Shown here in pieces: positions 35,627 through 46,678 of a stretch of 64,000 nt of DNA. Numbering within the stretch: position 1 is the stretch's first letter; every line of letters begins with the position of its first letter. This DNA is from Alteromonas marina (lineage in GTDB: Bacteria > Pseudomonadota > Gammaproteobacteria > Enterobacterales > Alteromonadaceae), in assembly GCF_000808575.1 (NCBI RefSeq), contig NZ_JWLW01000003.1, positions 124,001 through 188,000 of the forward strand, given 5' to 3'. The notes beneath the pieces were generated by a model. It had not been told where the DNA came from and ran no database searches. It worked only from the letters and a program-made list of their open reading frames with translations. The position numbers were made by a program, and so were the translations under genes.

Positions 35627-37810
35627 TTAATCCACATTGGCAACATAAAATACTGTGGCTAGCGGCGGTAACGTGATTTCTGCAGAGTGTGTACGCTCAT
35701 TCCAAGGTATGGTTTGCGTATTTACAGTAGAAGCAACGTCGTAGTCACTACCCCAATATGCACCATCATCTGTATTTAATGCTAGCGTCAGCGTGCATGC
35801 ATCATCTACGCCTATTCTGAAGTTCTGACGAGGCACAGGCGTAAAATTAGATACCACATATACTTTTTGCCTCGCATCTTTTGACATACGAACGAATGAA
35901 ACTACGCTTTGGTCTGCATTATTGTGGTCCAACCAAGCAAAGCCCCCTGGTTCGTGGTCTTGCTCGTAAAGCGCTGGCGTAGACGTATAGAGGTGGTTGA
36001 GCGCCTTATAAAGCGCTTGAATGCCTTTGTGCTTTTCGTAATCGAGCAAGTGCCAGTCTAAACTACTGTCATGGTTCCATTCTCGTGCCTGCGCAAGCTC
36101 GTTCCCCATAAAGTTAAGCTTCTTGCCGGGGTGGCCGTACATAAAGCCCGCGTAACAACGCAGGTTAGCGGCTTGCTGCCATTCATCGCCAGGCATTTTA
36201 TGCAGCATGCTGCCTTTGCCGTGTACCACTTCATCGTGCGAAATCGGCAGCACAAAGTTTTCGTCAAACGCGTAAACCATGCTAAAGGTAATATCGCCAT
36301 GGTGATAGTTGCGATAGGCGGGGTCTTTAGCGATGTAGTGCAATGAGTCGTGCATCCACCCCATGTTCCACTTAAAGCCAAAGCCCAAACCACCATCAAA
36401 TACTGGACGAGAAACCTTGGGAAACGACGTTGATTCTTCGGCAATAGTCATGGCGTCAGGGAAGTGCTTGTACACTTCTTCATTCATCCATTTCAGTAAG
36501 CTGATGGCTTCGTAATTTTCGTTGCCACCATCCACATTCGGGATCCACTCTCCGTCATTGCGTGAATAGTCGAGATAAAGCATGGATGCCACTGCATCAA
36601 CCCTGAGTCCGTCAACGTGAAATTTGTCTAGCCAAAACAATGCGTTTGCAACTAAAAATTGACGAACTGTGTCTTTGCCGAAATCGTAAATACAAGAATT
36701 CCAATCCGGATGCCAACCTTTTCTCGGATCTTCATATTCATAAACACAAGAACCATCAAATCGCGCCAAGCCATGGCCGTCTTCTGGGAAATGCGCAGGT
36801 ACCCAGTCGATAATTACGCCTATACCTGCTTGGTGGGCCTTATCAACAAAGTATTTAAATTCATCTGGGTTTCCAAATCTACTCGTTGGTGCGAACATTC
36901 CCACGGGCTGATAGCCCCACGAACCGTCGAAAGGAAACTCGGAAATAGGCAGCAGTTCAACGTGAGTGTAACCCATATCGCTGACGTAGCTTATTAAGTC
37001 ATCGGCAAGCGCTTTGTAAGTAAGGTAGCGCGCATCAGTATCAATACCCGGGCGCTTCCAAGAGCCAAGGTGCACTTCATAAATGCTCATTGGGCTGTTG
37101 TACTTGTTCCCCTTTCGCTTTTCCATCCATGCACTATCATTCCACTCATAGTTATTGTGGTTGTAAATTTTCGAAGCATGAGAAGGATACTGCTCTGCAC
37201 TGAAGCCAAGTGGATCAGCCTTGTGCGGTAGATCGTGGCCGTGTGCATCTTTAATGTGATACTTGTAGCGCTCTCCCTCTGCGAGTTCTGGCACAAACAG
37301 TACCCAGTATCCCATAGAGGTCTTTTCCATAGGATGCGTGCGCCCATCCCACTGATTGAAATCGCCAATGAGCGACACCGTACTCGCATTGGGCGCGAAA
37401 ACGCAGAACCTGACACCTTTTACCGAATCGCCTTGTGATGAAGTAAGTGTTAAAAGTTGCGCGCCCGCTTGCTCGTATAAATTTGAAGGCTTGCTATCGA
37501 TGTAGTGTACCGCATGGTACGCCTGCTCGGAGAATTGATAAGGGTCGATATAGCCCTTATCGTCATTTAAGCCTTCGGCGATAACACGATAAATTTCACC
37601 CTGATATTCTTTAGGTAATTTTGTTTCAAAAAGACCATTGTTGGAGGTCGCGGTTACATTTGCTAGCGCTGTATTCTCCCATTTAATCGTTATTTGACTG
37701 GCATTGGGGTGCCAAACGCGAAGTATCGATTCTTGTTTATTGGTAATTACACCTAAATGGGAAAACGGCTGTGAACATAATACCTGTTCAAACTGCTGCG
37801 CTAATTGCAT
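35627..37810 (-). CDS. glgB: 1,4-alpha-glucan branching enzyme
   Basis: 727 residues. Two N-terminal CBM48-type modules (~10-105 and ~115-220), then GH13: VIIDWVPAHFP, DGLRVDAVASMLYLDYSR (nucleophile), TIAEESTSFP (acid) and PISHDEVVHGKGS, as in bacterial GlgB. Makes alpha-1,6 branches in glycogen. Strong TAGGAG site before the ATG. Lies between malQ and glgX; no glgC, glgA or glgP in the window, so glycogen synthesis is encoded elsewhere. Confidence 0.95.
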   Translation of the reverse strand: MQLAQQFEQVLCSQPFSHLGVITNKQESILRVWHPNASQITIKWENTALANVTATSNNGLFETKLPKEYQGEIYRVIAEGLNDDKGYIDPYQFSEQAYHAVHYIDSKPSNLYEQAGAQLLTLTSSQGDSVKGVRFCVFAPNASTVSLIGDFNQWDGRTHPMEKTSMGYWVLFVPELAEGERYKYHIKDAHGHDLPHKADPLGFSAEQYPSHASKIYNHNNYEWNDSAWMEKRKGNKYNSPMSIYEVHLGSWKRPGIDTDARYLTYKALADDLISYVSDMGYTHVELLPISEFPFDGSWGYQPVGMFAPTSRFGNPDEFKYFVDKAHQAGIGVIIDWVPAHFPEDGHGLARFDGSCVYEYEDPRKGWHPDWNSCIYDFGKDTVRQFLVANALFWLDKFHVDGLRVDAVASMLYLDYSRNDGEWIPNVDGGNENYEAISLLKWMNEEVYKHFPDAMTIAEESTSFPKVSRPVFDGGLGFGFKWNMGWMHDSLHYIAKDPAYRNYHHGDITFSMVYAFDENFVLPISHDEVVHGKGSMLHKMPGDEWQQAANLRCYAGFMYGHPGKKLNFMGNELAQAREWNHDSSLDWHLLDYEKHKGIQALYKALNHLYTSTPALYEQDHEPGGFAWLDHNNADQSVVSFVRMSKDARQKVYVVSNFTPVPRQNFRIGVDDACTLTLALNTDDGAYWGSDYDVASTVNTQTIPWNERTHSAEITLPPLATVFYVANVD

Positions 37811-37823
37811 TCGCTACTCCTAG

Positions 37824-37847
37824 TAAAAACCCGCATGGCAGCGGGTT
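37824..37847 (-). terminator. Terminator of malQ, close before glgB
   Basis: AACCCGC / GCGGGTT with a 6-nt loop and TTTTT on the minus strand, ending about 14 bases before the glgB start codon, so it nearly adjoins the glgB ribosome site. Confidence 0.65.
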
Positions 37848-37968
37848 GAATTGTGAGCTTAAATGCGTTGACCACATTTAAGCTCTGTCTAGTACCGTAC
37901 TGATACTCTATCTTACTCGTTTAAGTTACCCAAGCAACATACTATTACCCTTTATTCGATAATAGTAA

Positions 37969-40167
37969 TTAACCTTGACTTGCTTGCTTTCTGGCGTGAG
38001 TGAGTTTAGACGCTAACTCATTTATATCATGTCTATCGAACATCGACTCGATATTCTCGGTTAGCTTTCTTCGCCAGTTCGGGTACTCGTCAAATGTGCC
38101 CGGAATATTGACCGGCTTATCCATTTCTAACCAGTCTTCTAACTGAAGGCTTAACAGAGCACTTGAACCACCAGCCATGTGTACCTGCATACCGTTATTC
38201 AATTCACGATTCATCCCCGTATAGTTAACATCGTGACCCACGTTGTCGCCAATTGAGCCGTGGCCGTGCAAAGTATCTAAAATCGCCTGTTTGTTTTCGT
38301 GACGATCCGCATAAAGCGTTTGTAGAATTTCTTCTGTTGGATATAGCCCTATCTCTTTGCCTAACTCTAAATCTAGACAGTGCCAGTAACCAATCAGCGT
38401 CGGCATATCGTGAGTAGTCAATGTTGACATAGACTGAACAGGATAATGGCTAGGTGAGAAGAAACCACCGTCTTCGGCTTGTTCGAAGAAAAATACGCGG
38501 TATGAGTACACGCCATTATCGGCAAGCTTACTGCGAATTTCTTCTGGTACAGTACCCAAGTCTTCACCAATAACCAGGCTTTGATTACGGTGACTTTCTA
38601 GCGCTAAAATACCAAGCAAATCATCTACAGGGTAATAAACGTAACCACCATCTTTTGCATTATCACCTTTCACTACCCACCATAAACGCAGCAACGCCAT
38701 AACGTGATCGATGCGCAGTGAACCCGACGACGCCATGTTAGACGCAAACAAGTCAATAATAGGTTGATAACCCTGTTCATACAACTTACGAGGGTCCATA
38801 GGCGGCAACCCCCAGTTCTGGCCTAGTGGGCCTAAGATATCCGGTGGAGCACCTACGCTTGCGCCCGTGCAGTATAGGTCTTTGTTACCCCAAATTTCTG
38901 CACTGCCTTCGCTAACACCTACCGCTAGGTCGCGATAAAGACCAATAGTCATACCCGCATCTGTAGCTTTACTACTTGCAAGTTCAAGCTGCTGCGCCGC
39001 AATCCACTGCAAGAACAAGTAGAATTTAACGTCTTGTTCGTTAGCGCGCTTAAACTTGGCAACGGCTGGGTTGTGATAGTCTTTATATTCTTGTGGAAAT
39101 ACCGGCCACCCCCAGCTGTCTTTACCTTCAGCTTTTAGGTGCGATTGCAAGGCATCGTACACTGCCAACATATCTAAGCTTTCACCGCCCGCTTCCACAA
39201 ACGCTTTAAACGCTTTATTTTGTTTGGTGTTTTTACGAAGGTATTTGGCATCATAGGCATCAAATACCGCTTTAAGGGCGGCCAATTTCACATGAGCTAC
39301 CGCTTCATAGTCTACATGTTCTACATTACGTGCATGTTCCAAGGTAGCTTTAAACTCATCACTGCTTACTACCGCTTGTACTGATGCATCCTCGAAGCCA
39401 TCAATGGCTGTCACATCGATATACAAATAATTAAGCCAGCGACGTGAGCTTGGTCCATAAGGCGAGCACGCATTAGGGTTTGCAGGGTAAAGCGCGTGAA
39501 TAGGATTAAGCCCGATAAAGTCTGCGCCCACACCAGCGGCTTTTTCAATAAGCAGAGCTAAATCAGAAAAGTCACCAATTCCCCAGTTCTTTTCACTGCG
39601 AACGCAGTAAAGCTGAACGCTTAAGCCCCATATTTTTTTACCTTCTCTGATCTCTTTCGGTGTATAGCACGCTTCTGGTGCCACAATTAAGCGAGAACGC
39701 GCAAACTCATCGTCGTCAGCGCTTAAGGCTACATCGTGGTACCCAAGAGGTAAATCCAAAGGTAGGGTTAACACGTATTCATGAAACTCGACATCGTCGA
39801 TATGCGCCATTGTCGTCATTTCTTGGTCGACTGGAGTAAATTGGTGAGTGAGCACGTCACCATTTTCACAGGTAACCGTTAGCGTGTGGTCATCGTTTAC
39901 TAACTCGATAGGCAAACGAACTGCTAGGTTGATTTCTTGGGTATTGCGAACTACTTGAACAGGATTTAACGGCGACAACCATACCGACTTTATATCTTGT
40001 GTAATTTGCGACTGAATTTTTTCGTCACTGCTGGTGTCATAGCCAAGTGTGTTGAGCAGTTTTGCTTTACTTGATTCTGCGATGGTTGCTGGTTTTCCCC
40101 ATGCGTCGACGTATTGGGTTTCTATTCCCCGCATTTCAACCAGTTGTTGCAGAAGTTGTTGTGTCAT
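37969..40167 (-). CDS. malQ: 4-alpha-glucanotransferase (amylomaltase, GH77)
   Basis: 732 residues. N-terminal beta-rich region (~60-165), then the GH77 barrel with GADFIGLNPIHALYPANP, NACSPYGPSSR, SGSLRIDHVMALLRLWW (nucleophile Asp), VIGEDLGTVPEEI (acid Glu) and LTTHDMPTLIGYW. Disproportionates maltodextrins, releasing glucose for glk. AGGAA before the ATG. Divergent from gap with a 237-bp shared promoter region. Confidence 0.95.
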   Translation of the reverse strand: MTQQLLQQLVEMRGIETQYVDAWGKPATIAESSKAKLLNTLGYDTSSDEKIQSQITQDIKSVWLSPLNPVQVVRNTQEINLAVRLPIELVNDDHTLTVTCENGDVLTHQFTPVDQEMTTMAHIDDVEFHEYVLTLPLDLPLGYHDVALSADDDEFARSRLIVAPEACYTPKEIREGKKIWGLSVQLYCVRSEKNWGIGDFSDLALLIEKAAGVGADFIGLNPIHALYPANPNACSPYGPSSRRWLNYLYIDVTAIDGFEDASVQAVVSSDEFKATLEHARNVEHVDYEAVAHVKLAALKAVFDAYDAKYLRKNTKQNKAFKAFVEAGGESLDMLAVYDALQSHLKAEGKDSWGWPVFPQEYKDYHNPAVAKFKRANEQDVKFYLFLQWIAAQQLELASSKATDAGMTIGLYRDLAVGVSEGSAEIWGNKDLYCTGASVGAPPDILGPLGQNWGLPPMDPRKLYEQGYQPIIDLFASNMASSGSLRIDHVMALLRLWWVVKGDNAKDGGYVYYPVDDLLGILALESHRNQSLVIGEDLGTVPEEIRSKLADNGVYSYRVFFFEQAEDGGFFSPSHYPVQSMSTLTTHDMPTLIGYWHCLDLELGKEIGLYPTEEILQTLYADRHENKQAILDTLHGHGSIGDNVGHDVNYTGMNRELNNGMQVHMAGGSSALLSLQLEDWLEMDKPVNIPGTFDEYPNWRRKLTENIESMFDRHDINELASKLTHARKQASQG

Positions 40168-40392
40168 GGTGTGTCATTCCTGTTATTCGGTGAAAAACGC
40201 ACTCGCCAGAGGTTTAAAGGTGCGTCTGCAAACAAATTTTTAACATTATTCTAGAAACAAAGGCTTCGCGATATGTGAATACGATTGCAATAGCGCTAAT
40301 TCGTAATTTTGCAACACTTTTGCTTTTTATTTTGCTAATTATGGCATTTTGATCCATACTTTACGTAATTTATTTTCATTTTATTTAAATAA

Positions 40393-41400
<1,008 letters not shown>

Positions 41401-41413
41401 TAAACAAAATATA

Positions 41414-41438
41414 AAACAAATAGTTAAACTATTTGTTT
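41414..41438. repeat. 25-bp near-perfect palindrome downstream of gap
   Basis: AAACAAATAGTT and AACTATTTGTTT flank a single A, 13 bp after the stop codon. It has no GC-rich stem or T tract, and a true terminator follows at 41456. Confidence 0.7.
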
Positions 41439-41455
41439 CAAAATTGAGTTAATCT

Positions 41456-41487
41456 AAAGGTGCAAACATTATGTTTGCACCTTTTTT
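41456..41487 (+). terminator. Terminator of gap
   Basis: AAAGGTGCAAACAT / ATGTTTGCACCTTT, 14-bp perfect arms around one base, with TTTTTT following. Confidence 0.9.
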
Positions 41488-41572
41488 GTTGTCTCATATA
41501 AAGACGGTTTCCAGCGATGCCTATTTTCCCGTCATCTATTAGTAAGTTAAGTATTCAGTCCAAGGAGGACTT

Positions 41573-42424
41573 ATGTCACCTGTGAATTCAGTTACCGTTA
41601 GCGAGTCTAATGGCCTCACCTTTTTAGATGTGGATAACGCTTTCGCCACAGCGCGTATAAGTTTATTTGGTGGCCATATTTTGTCTTTTGTTCCTAAAAG
41701 CGATAACAAAGAGCGGCTATGGGTAAGCCCACACGCTTATCTAAATGGAGAGCGACCTATTCGCGGTGGTATTCCGGTGTGCTGGCCTTGGTTTAGCGAT
41801 GATCACGGTCGAGAAAAAGGTGCCCTCCCCGCTCACGGCTTTTTGAGAACACAAGTGTGGAAGCTGATTCATTCAGAAGATACAGAAAGCGGAACAACGA
41901 TTACGCTTTCGCCAAGCTTTACCCGAGCAGAAGGGTTTGAGAATGATTGTAACGTGACCATGGTAATTACCGTTGGTGAGACGATGGACGTTGCGTTAAC
42001 TACAGAAAATACGGGTGTTGTACCATTCGAATTTAACTGTGCGCTACATACATATTTCCACGTTGACCACATTCAACATACCCAAATAACTGGAATTGAA
42101 GGTCAATATAAAGACAAACTTGACGACTGGGGACTTAAGACGACACCGAGTCCTTACACCATCACAGGCGAAACGGATCGCATTCATGTTGCGCCGATTA
42201 AAACGGCAGAAATTGAAGTCGAAGGCAAAGCGTTCACGGAAGTGGTATCCGACGGCAATGACTCTTTGGTAGTGTGGAACCCGTGGTTAGGCGCCGCGTC
42301 TATTTCAGACATGGACCCATTTGGCTATAAGCATATGTTGTGCGTAGAAACATCGCTAACTCAGGGAAAGACACTGTCACCCGGTGCTAGCCACACACTG
42401 AAACAATCTATTGTTCCGAAGTAA
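41573..42424 (+). CDS. yeaD: Hexose-6-phosphate mutarotase (YeaD-like aldose-1-epimerase)
   Basis: 283 residues with the YeaD family motifs RGGIPVCWPWFSDDHG, PAHGFLRTQVW, ALHTYFHVD and VVWNPW. It interconverts alpha- and beta-anomers of glucose 6-phosphate, helping zwf and isomerase enzymes that use one anomer. AAGGAGGAC ribosome site. Located after gap as in E. coli, close to the zwf operon that would use its product. Confidence 0.92.
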   Translation: MSPVNSVTVSESNGLTFLDVDNAFATARISLFGGHILSFVPKSDNKERLWVSPHAYLNGERPIRGGIPVCWPWFSDDHGREKGALPAHGFLRTQVWKLIHSEDTESGTTITLSPSFTRAEGFENDCNVTMVITVGETMDVALTTENTGVVPFEFNCALHTYFHVDHIQHTQITGIEGQYKDKLDDWGLKTTPSPYTITGETDRIHVAPIKTAEIEVEGKAFTEVVSDGNDSLVVWNPWLGAASISDMDPFGYKHMLCVETSLTQGKTLSPGASHTLKQSIVPK

Positions 42425-42499
42425 ATTATTTGAAGTGCAAGCGCAATTTCGCTGACACTTCGGAAGGTAGACAGTCGCAGTTCACGATCAAGAGATATA

Positions 42500-42527
42500 A
42501 AAAAACCTGCCAATGAGCAGGTTTTTT
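42500..42527. terminator. Bidirectional terminator between yeaD and eda
   Basis: AAAAACCTGC / GCAGGTTTTTT with a 6-nt loop between convergent genes; closes the zwf-eda operon. Confidence 0.88.
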
Positions 42528-42546
42528 CATTTAAAGGTTCAGCAAA

Positions 42547-43191
42547 TTACTGTTTAGCACCCGCAACAGCTTCTTTTGCTAGCTGCGTAATACGCGCCCA
42601 GTCACCTGATTCAATTGCGTCGTCAGGGGCAAGCCACGAACCACCTACACATTTAACGTTGTTAAGCGCTAAATAGTCATTGTAGTTGTTTGGACCAATG
42701 CCACCCGTTGGGCAAAACGTCACATCAGGGAAAGGACCACTGATTGACTTAATGGCTTTAACGCCACCTGAAGCCTCTGCTGGGAAGAATTTCATGTGGG
42801 TATAACCCGCATCTTTACCCTTCATCAAATCAGAAGTTGAAGAGATACCAGGGATAAGTGGAATTTCTGAATCCATACCCGCTTTTAGCAAATCAGCCGT
42901 CATACCTGGGCTAATTGCGAACTTAGCGCCAGCTTCAACTACCGCTTTAAGCTGCTGGGCGTTAGTCACGGTTCCAGCACCAATTAGCGAGTCAGGCACT
43001 TCTTGTGCAATTCGCTTAATCACGTCAATAGCAGCAGGGGTACGTAGCGTTACTTCTAGTACTTTAATACCACCTTCCATCAGCGCTTTTGCCAGAGGAA
43101 CCGCTTTTTCTACGTCATTGATTACCAAAACAGGTACAACTGGACCGGCCGCAAAAATTTCCTCTGGAGAGTATTTCCATTTCGTTGTCAT
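42547..43191 (-). CDS. eda: 2-keto-3-deoxy-6-phosphogluconate aldolase
   Basis: 214 residues of the class I KDPG aldolase fold: [30 protein letters not shown] (catalytic Glu), [19 protein letters not shown] and the Schiff-base lysine in [11 protein letters not shown]. Splits KDPG to pyruvate and glyceraldehyde 3-phosphate, the last Entner-Doudoroff step. Final gene of the zwf-pgl-edd-glk-eda operon, 3 bp after glk. Confidence 0.96.
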   Translation of the reverse strand: MTTKWKYSPEEIFAAGPVVPVLVINDVEKAVPLAKALMEGGIKVLEVTLRTPAAIDVIKRIAQEVPDSLIGAGTVTNAQQLKAVVEAGAKFAISPGMTADLLKAGMDSEIPLIPGISSTSDLMKGKDAGYTHMKFFPAEASGGVKAIKSISGPFPDVTFCPTGGIGPNNYNDYLALNNVKCVGGSWLAPDDAIESGDWARITQLAKEAVAGAKQ

Positions 43192-43194
43192 AAT

Positions 43195-44148
43195 TTAGCT
43201 CGCTGTATTTTGATTCAGATATGCAGCCGCACCCAATAAACCATGATCAGGTTCTGCAATTAAATAGGTGGGAATGTCTTTCACGTAGTGCTTCATTTGC
43301 CCTTTCGCTTCAAAACGCGCTCTAAAATCGCTATTTTGAATAAATTCAGGGAAACGGTTAGCAATGCCACCACCAATGAAAATGCCGCCCGTGGTTGCCA
43401 TGTTAAGTGCTAAATTACCCGCAAAGCTTCCCATAATTCGGCAGAATTGGGTAAGCGTCGCTTCAGCAATTTTACAGGTACCGTTCAGCGCAGCGTCAGT
43501 GATTTGAGCCGGCTCGGTAAATACAACTGGTGCTGATGCGTGGTTTGCTAGCGCGGTGTAAATATTATGCAGACCGCGTCCAGACATTACTTCTTCAGCA
43601 GAAGCACGTCCTAAGGTAGATTGAAGGTGACGCCATACGACAACATCGGTTTCATCTACCGGTGCAAAGTCTACATGACCACCTTCACCGTCCAGCGTCT
43701 GCCAGCCCGTTGAGGTCATTGTAATATGCTCAACACCCAATCCTGTACCAGGTCCAAAAACAGCGATATTGCCATTTTCTTTCGCAGTGCCTTCGCCAAT
43801 TTGTACCACTTGCTCTTCGCCCAATACAGGCAAAGAGTGCGCTACGGCAGTGAAGTCATTGATAACGAACAACGCGTCTAGTTTAAGCTGAGAGCGAAGT
43901 GCATTTTGAGAAAATGCCCAGCTGTGATTCGTCATCTCGACTTGATCGCCCAATACTGGACATGCAATTGCAATACAACCTTGCGAAAAGCTGTATTCCG
44001 GCATGTCGCTAAAGTACTGCGCGATAGCGAGGTCGATGCTGGCGAAATCATTACACATGTATTTTTTGATGTCGGCTACACCTGACTCGGTTACCCTTGC
44101 AACACGAATATTCGTACCGCCAACATCAGCCACAAACTTCTGGCTCAT
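43195..44148 (-). CDS. glk: Glucokinase
   Basis: 317 residues from the ATG at 44148, which overlaps the edd stop (TAATG). ATP/glucose motifs VADVGGTNIRVA, NDFTAVAHSLP, FGPGTGLGVEH, GEGGHVDFAP and GGIFIGGGIANRF mark the GK-type bacterial glucokinase. Phosphorylates free glucose, such as that released by malQ. Translational coupling to edd is likely. Confidence 0.96.
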   Translation of the reverse strand: MSQKFVADVGGTNIRVARVTESGVADIKKYMCNDFASIDLAIAQYFSDMPEYSFSQGCIAIACPVLGDQVEMTNHSWAFSQNALRSQLKLDALFVINDFTAVAHSLPVLGEEQVVQIGEGTAKENGNIAVFGPGTGLGVEHITMTSTGWQTLDGEGGHVDFAPVDETDVVVWRHLQSTLGRASAEEVMSGRGLHNIYTALANHASAPVVFTEPAQITDAALNGTCKIAEATLTQFCRIMGSFAGNLALNMATTGGIFIGGGIANRFPEFIQNSDFRARFEAKGQMKHYVKDIPTYLIAEPDHGLLGAAAYLNQNTAS

Positions 44149-45974
44149 TATGCTTGCTCCTGCGTGTAAAACAGTGAACATGCACCCTCTTCTGCACCCG
44201 TCAGAATAGCGCGCATACCCGCAAACATTTCACGTCCCATTCCAACGTGATGCTTAGCTAGGTTCGCTGGCGCTGCTTCACGTGCAGCCAGTGTTTCATC
44301 GTCCACATGCAGTGTTAGTGCACCAGTTTGCGTGTTTAGCTCAATAATGTCGCCCTCTTGCACTTTAGCAAGTAGACCGCCTTTATAAGCTTCTGGAGTC
44401 ACGTGGATAGCTGCAGGAACTTTACCTGATGCACCAGACATACGACCGTCAGTAACTAGCGCCACTTTAAAGCCGCGATCTTGAAGCACCCCAAGAGGTG
44501 GCGTTAAGCGGTGAAGTTCTGGCATACCAATCGCTGAAGGACCTTGGAAGCGAACAACTACAATGCAGTCTTTGTCTAACTTGCCAGACTTAAACGCGTC
44601 ATCGAGTTCAAACTGGTCTTCAAACACAACTGCTGGTGCTTTGATATTACAGTGAGGCGTGCGAAGTGCTGAGGTTTTAATAACGCCACGACCAAGATTG
44701 CCGTCAAGCACACTCAAACCACCATCTGGCTTAAACGGTGCGTCAACAGTTGCTAGCACTTCTTTATCAAGGGATTCCGTTGGGCCGTCTCGCCATTCTA
44801 ATTCGCCGTCTTTAAGCACAGGCTCTTTAGTGTAGAAGTCTAAGCCTTCACCACAAATGGTCTTAACATCGTTATGTAGTAGACCCGCATCAAGCAACTG
44901 TCTAATTAGCAATGACATACCACCTGCTGCAACAAAGTGGTTAATGTCAGCTGAGCCATTCGGGTAAATGCGAGTAAGAAGAGGCACAGCATTAGAGATA
45001 TCTGAAAAGTCGTCCCAATTTACGATGTAACCTGCAGCGCGTGCTACCGCAATAAGGTGCATGGTGTGGTTAGTAGAACCACCCGTAGCAAGAAGACCTA
45101 CAAGGCCGTTCACAATGGCTTTTGCATCTACAATGTGACCAATTGGCGTATAGTTGTCGCCAAGGTCAGTTAAGCGTGTTGCTTGAACCGCAGCCGCTTT
45201 AGTTAACGCGTCGCGCAAAGGTGTGCCTGGATTAACAAACGAAGAACCCGGAAGGTGCAAGCCCATCATTTCAACCACTAGCTGGTTTGAATTTGCTGTG
45301 CCGTAGAAGGTACAGGTACCTGCTGAGTGATAAGATTGAGATTCAGCTTCAAGCAGTGCGTCACGCCCTACTTTACCTTCAGCGAATTCTTGGCGAACGC
45401 GCGCTTTTTCTTTATTCGGTAAGCCAGATGGCATTGGTCCCGCTGGAACAAAAACAGTTGGCAGGTGACCAAATGTAAGTGCGCCCATTAGCAGTCCAGG
45501 CACGATCTTATCGCAAATACCTAACATCAGTGTGCTATCAAACATGTTATGAGAAAGCGCGATAGCTGCACCCTGAGCGATATTATCACGACTCATTAGG
45601 CTTAAGTCCATGCCAGACTGGCCTTGCGTAACGCCATCGCACATAGCAGGAACACCACCAGCAAACTGTGCAACACTGCCAACTTCTTTCACAGCTTCTT
45701 TAATGAGCGCAGGATAGGTTTCATAAGGCTGGTGAGCTGAAAGCATATCGTTATAAGCAGATACTATAGCGACATTAGCCTTGGTCATCGAACGAAGGTC
45801 GGCTTTTTCACTCGTTCCACAGGCCGCAAAGCCATGCGCTAAGTTGCCGCAAGACAACACACCACGATGCGGGCCTTGACGACGTGCGTCTTCAATCTTT
45901 TCTAAATACGCTTTACGCGTTTCCTTGCTACGCTCAATAATACGTTGCGTAACTTCAGCAATTTTTGGATTCAT
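44148..45974 (-). CDS. edd: Phosphogluconate dehydratase
   Basis: 608 residues, IlvD/Edd family: [19 protein letters not shown] (Fe-S cysteine), [23 protein letters not shown] and [22 protein letters not shown] [4Fe-4S] dehydratase turning 6-phosphogluconate into KDPG. Third gene of the operon, 10 bp after pgl and overlapping glk by one base. Confidence 0.97.
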   Translation of the reverse strand: MNPKIAEVTQRIIERSKETRKAYLEKIEDARRQGPHRGVLSCGNLAHGFAACGTSEKADLRSMTKANVAIVSAYNDMLSAHQPYETYPALIKEAVKEVGSVAQFAGGVPAMCDGVTQGQSGMDLSLMSRDNIAQGAAIALSHNMFDSTLMLGICDKIVPGLLMGALTFGHLPTVFVPAGPMPSGLPNKEKARVRQEFAEGKVGRDALLEAESQSYHSAGTCTFYGTANSNQLVVEMMGLHLPGSSFVNPGTPLRDALTKAAAVQATRLTDLGDNYTPIGHIVDAKAIVNGLVGLLATGGSTNHTMHLIAVARAAGYIVNWDDFSDISNAVPLLTRIYPNGSADINHFVAAGGMSLLIRQLLDAGLLHNDVKTICGEGLDFYTKEPVLKDGELEWRDGPTESLDKEVLATVDAPFKPDGGLSVLDGNLGRGVIKTSALRTPHCNIKAPAVVFEDQFELDDAFKSGKLDKDCIVVVRFQGPSAIGMPELHRLTPPLGVLQDRGFKVALVTDGRMSGASGKVPAAIHVTPEAYKGGLLAKVQEGDIIELNTQTGALTLHVDDETLAAREAAPANLAKHHVGMGREMFAGMRAILTGAEEGACSLFYTQEQA

Positions 45975-45984
45975 TTTTTGTCTC

Positions 45985-46677
45985 CTATGGCGCCCACATC
46001 AGAGTGACCGGTGCTCTATTTACAACCGCGGTGATGGGCTTTTGCGCTTCGGTAGCATTTTCAATAGCATCTAGCAGTACTTGCTTTTTCTTTTCACCCG
46101 TTAAGTGTAAAAAGATATTTCGACTATTGAGTAACGCAGGTAGCGTTAATGAAATACGTTGATGAGGTGCTGTTGTAGGTTGAACAGCGATGCAAGTTCT
46201 GCCGCTGCTCATATCTAAGCCGTCAAGTACTTGTTCTGAACACGGGAAGAGCGATGCAGTGTGCCCATCTTCCCCCATGCCAAGAATCAATGCATCAAAA
46301 GGCTGTGACATGCTAGCTAGGTTAGACTCAGCTGCATTTACGCCTTCGTTTGCATCGTCAACATCGCTTTTAAGTTCGATAAAACGAGCTGCTGCGGCTT
46401 TTTTTTGAATTAGGTTGTTTTTCACTAAGCTGGTGTTGCTGGCCTCGTGGCCTTCTTCAACCCAGCGTTCGTCGGCAAGGGTGATGTCAACCTTATCCCA
46501 CTCTAAATCGGTCTCACTAAGCTGCTTGAAAAGCGCCAGTGGAGTACGCCCCCCACTCACCACAAGCGACGCACGACCGCGAGTCTTAATACCTGTTTTC
46601 AAAATACTGACTAAGTCATGCGCGAATGCATCTGTCAGTGCGTCAGGTGTTTCAAATGATAGAGTTGTTAACGCCAT
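45985..46677 (-). CDS. pgl: 6-phosphogluconolactonase
   Basis: 230 residues of the NagB-like lactonase type (SOL/DevB): [46 protein letters not shown] and [18 protein letters not shown]. Hydrolyses the lactone from zwf. One base separates it from zwf. Confidence 0.95.
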   Translation of the reverse strand: MALTTLSFETPDALTDAFAHDLVSILKTGIKTRGRASLVVSGGRTPLALFKQLSETDLEWDKVDITLADERWVEEGHEASNTSLVKNNLIQKKAAAARFIELKSDVDDANEGVNAAESNLASMSQPFDALILGMGEDGHTASLFPCSEQVLDGLDMSSGRTCIAVQPTTAPHQRISLTLPALLNSRNIFLHLTGEKKKQVLLDAIENATEAQKPITAVVNRAPVTLMWAP

Positions 46678-46678
46678 A

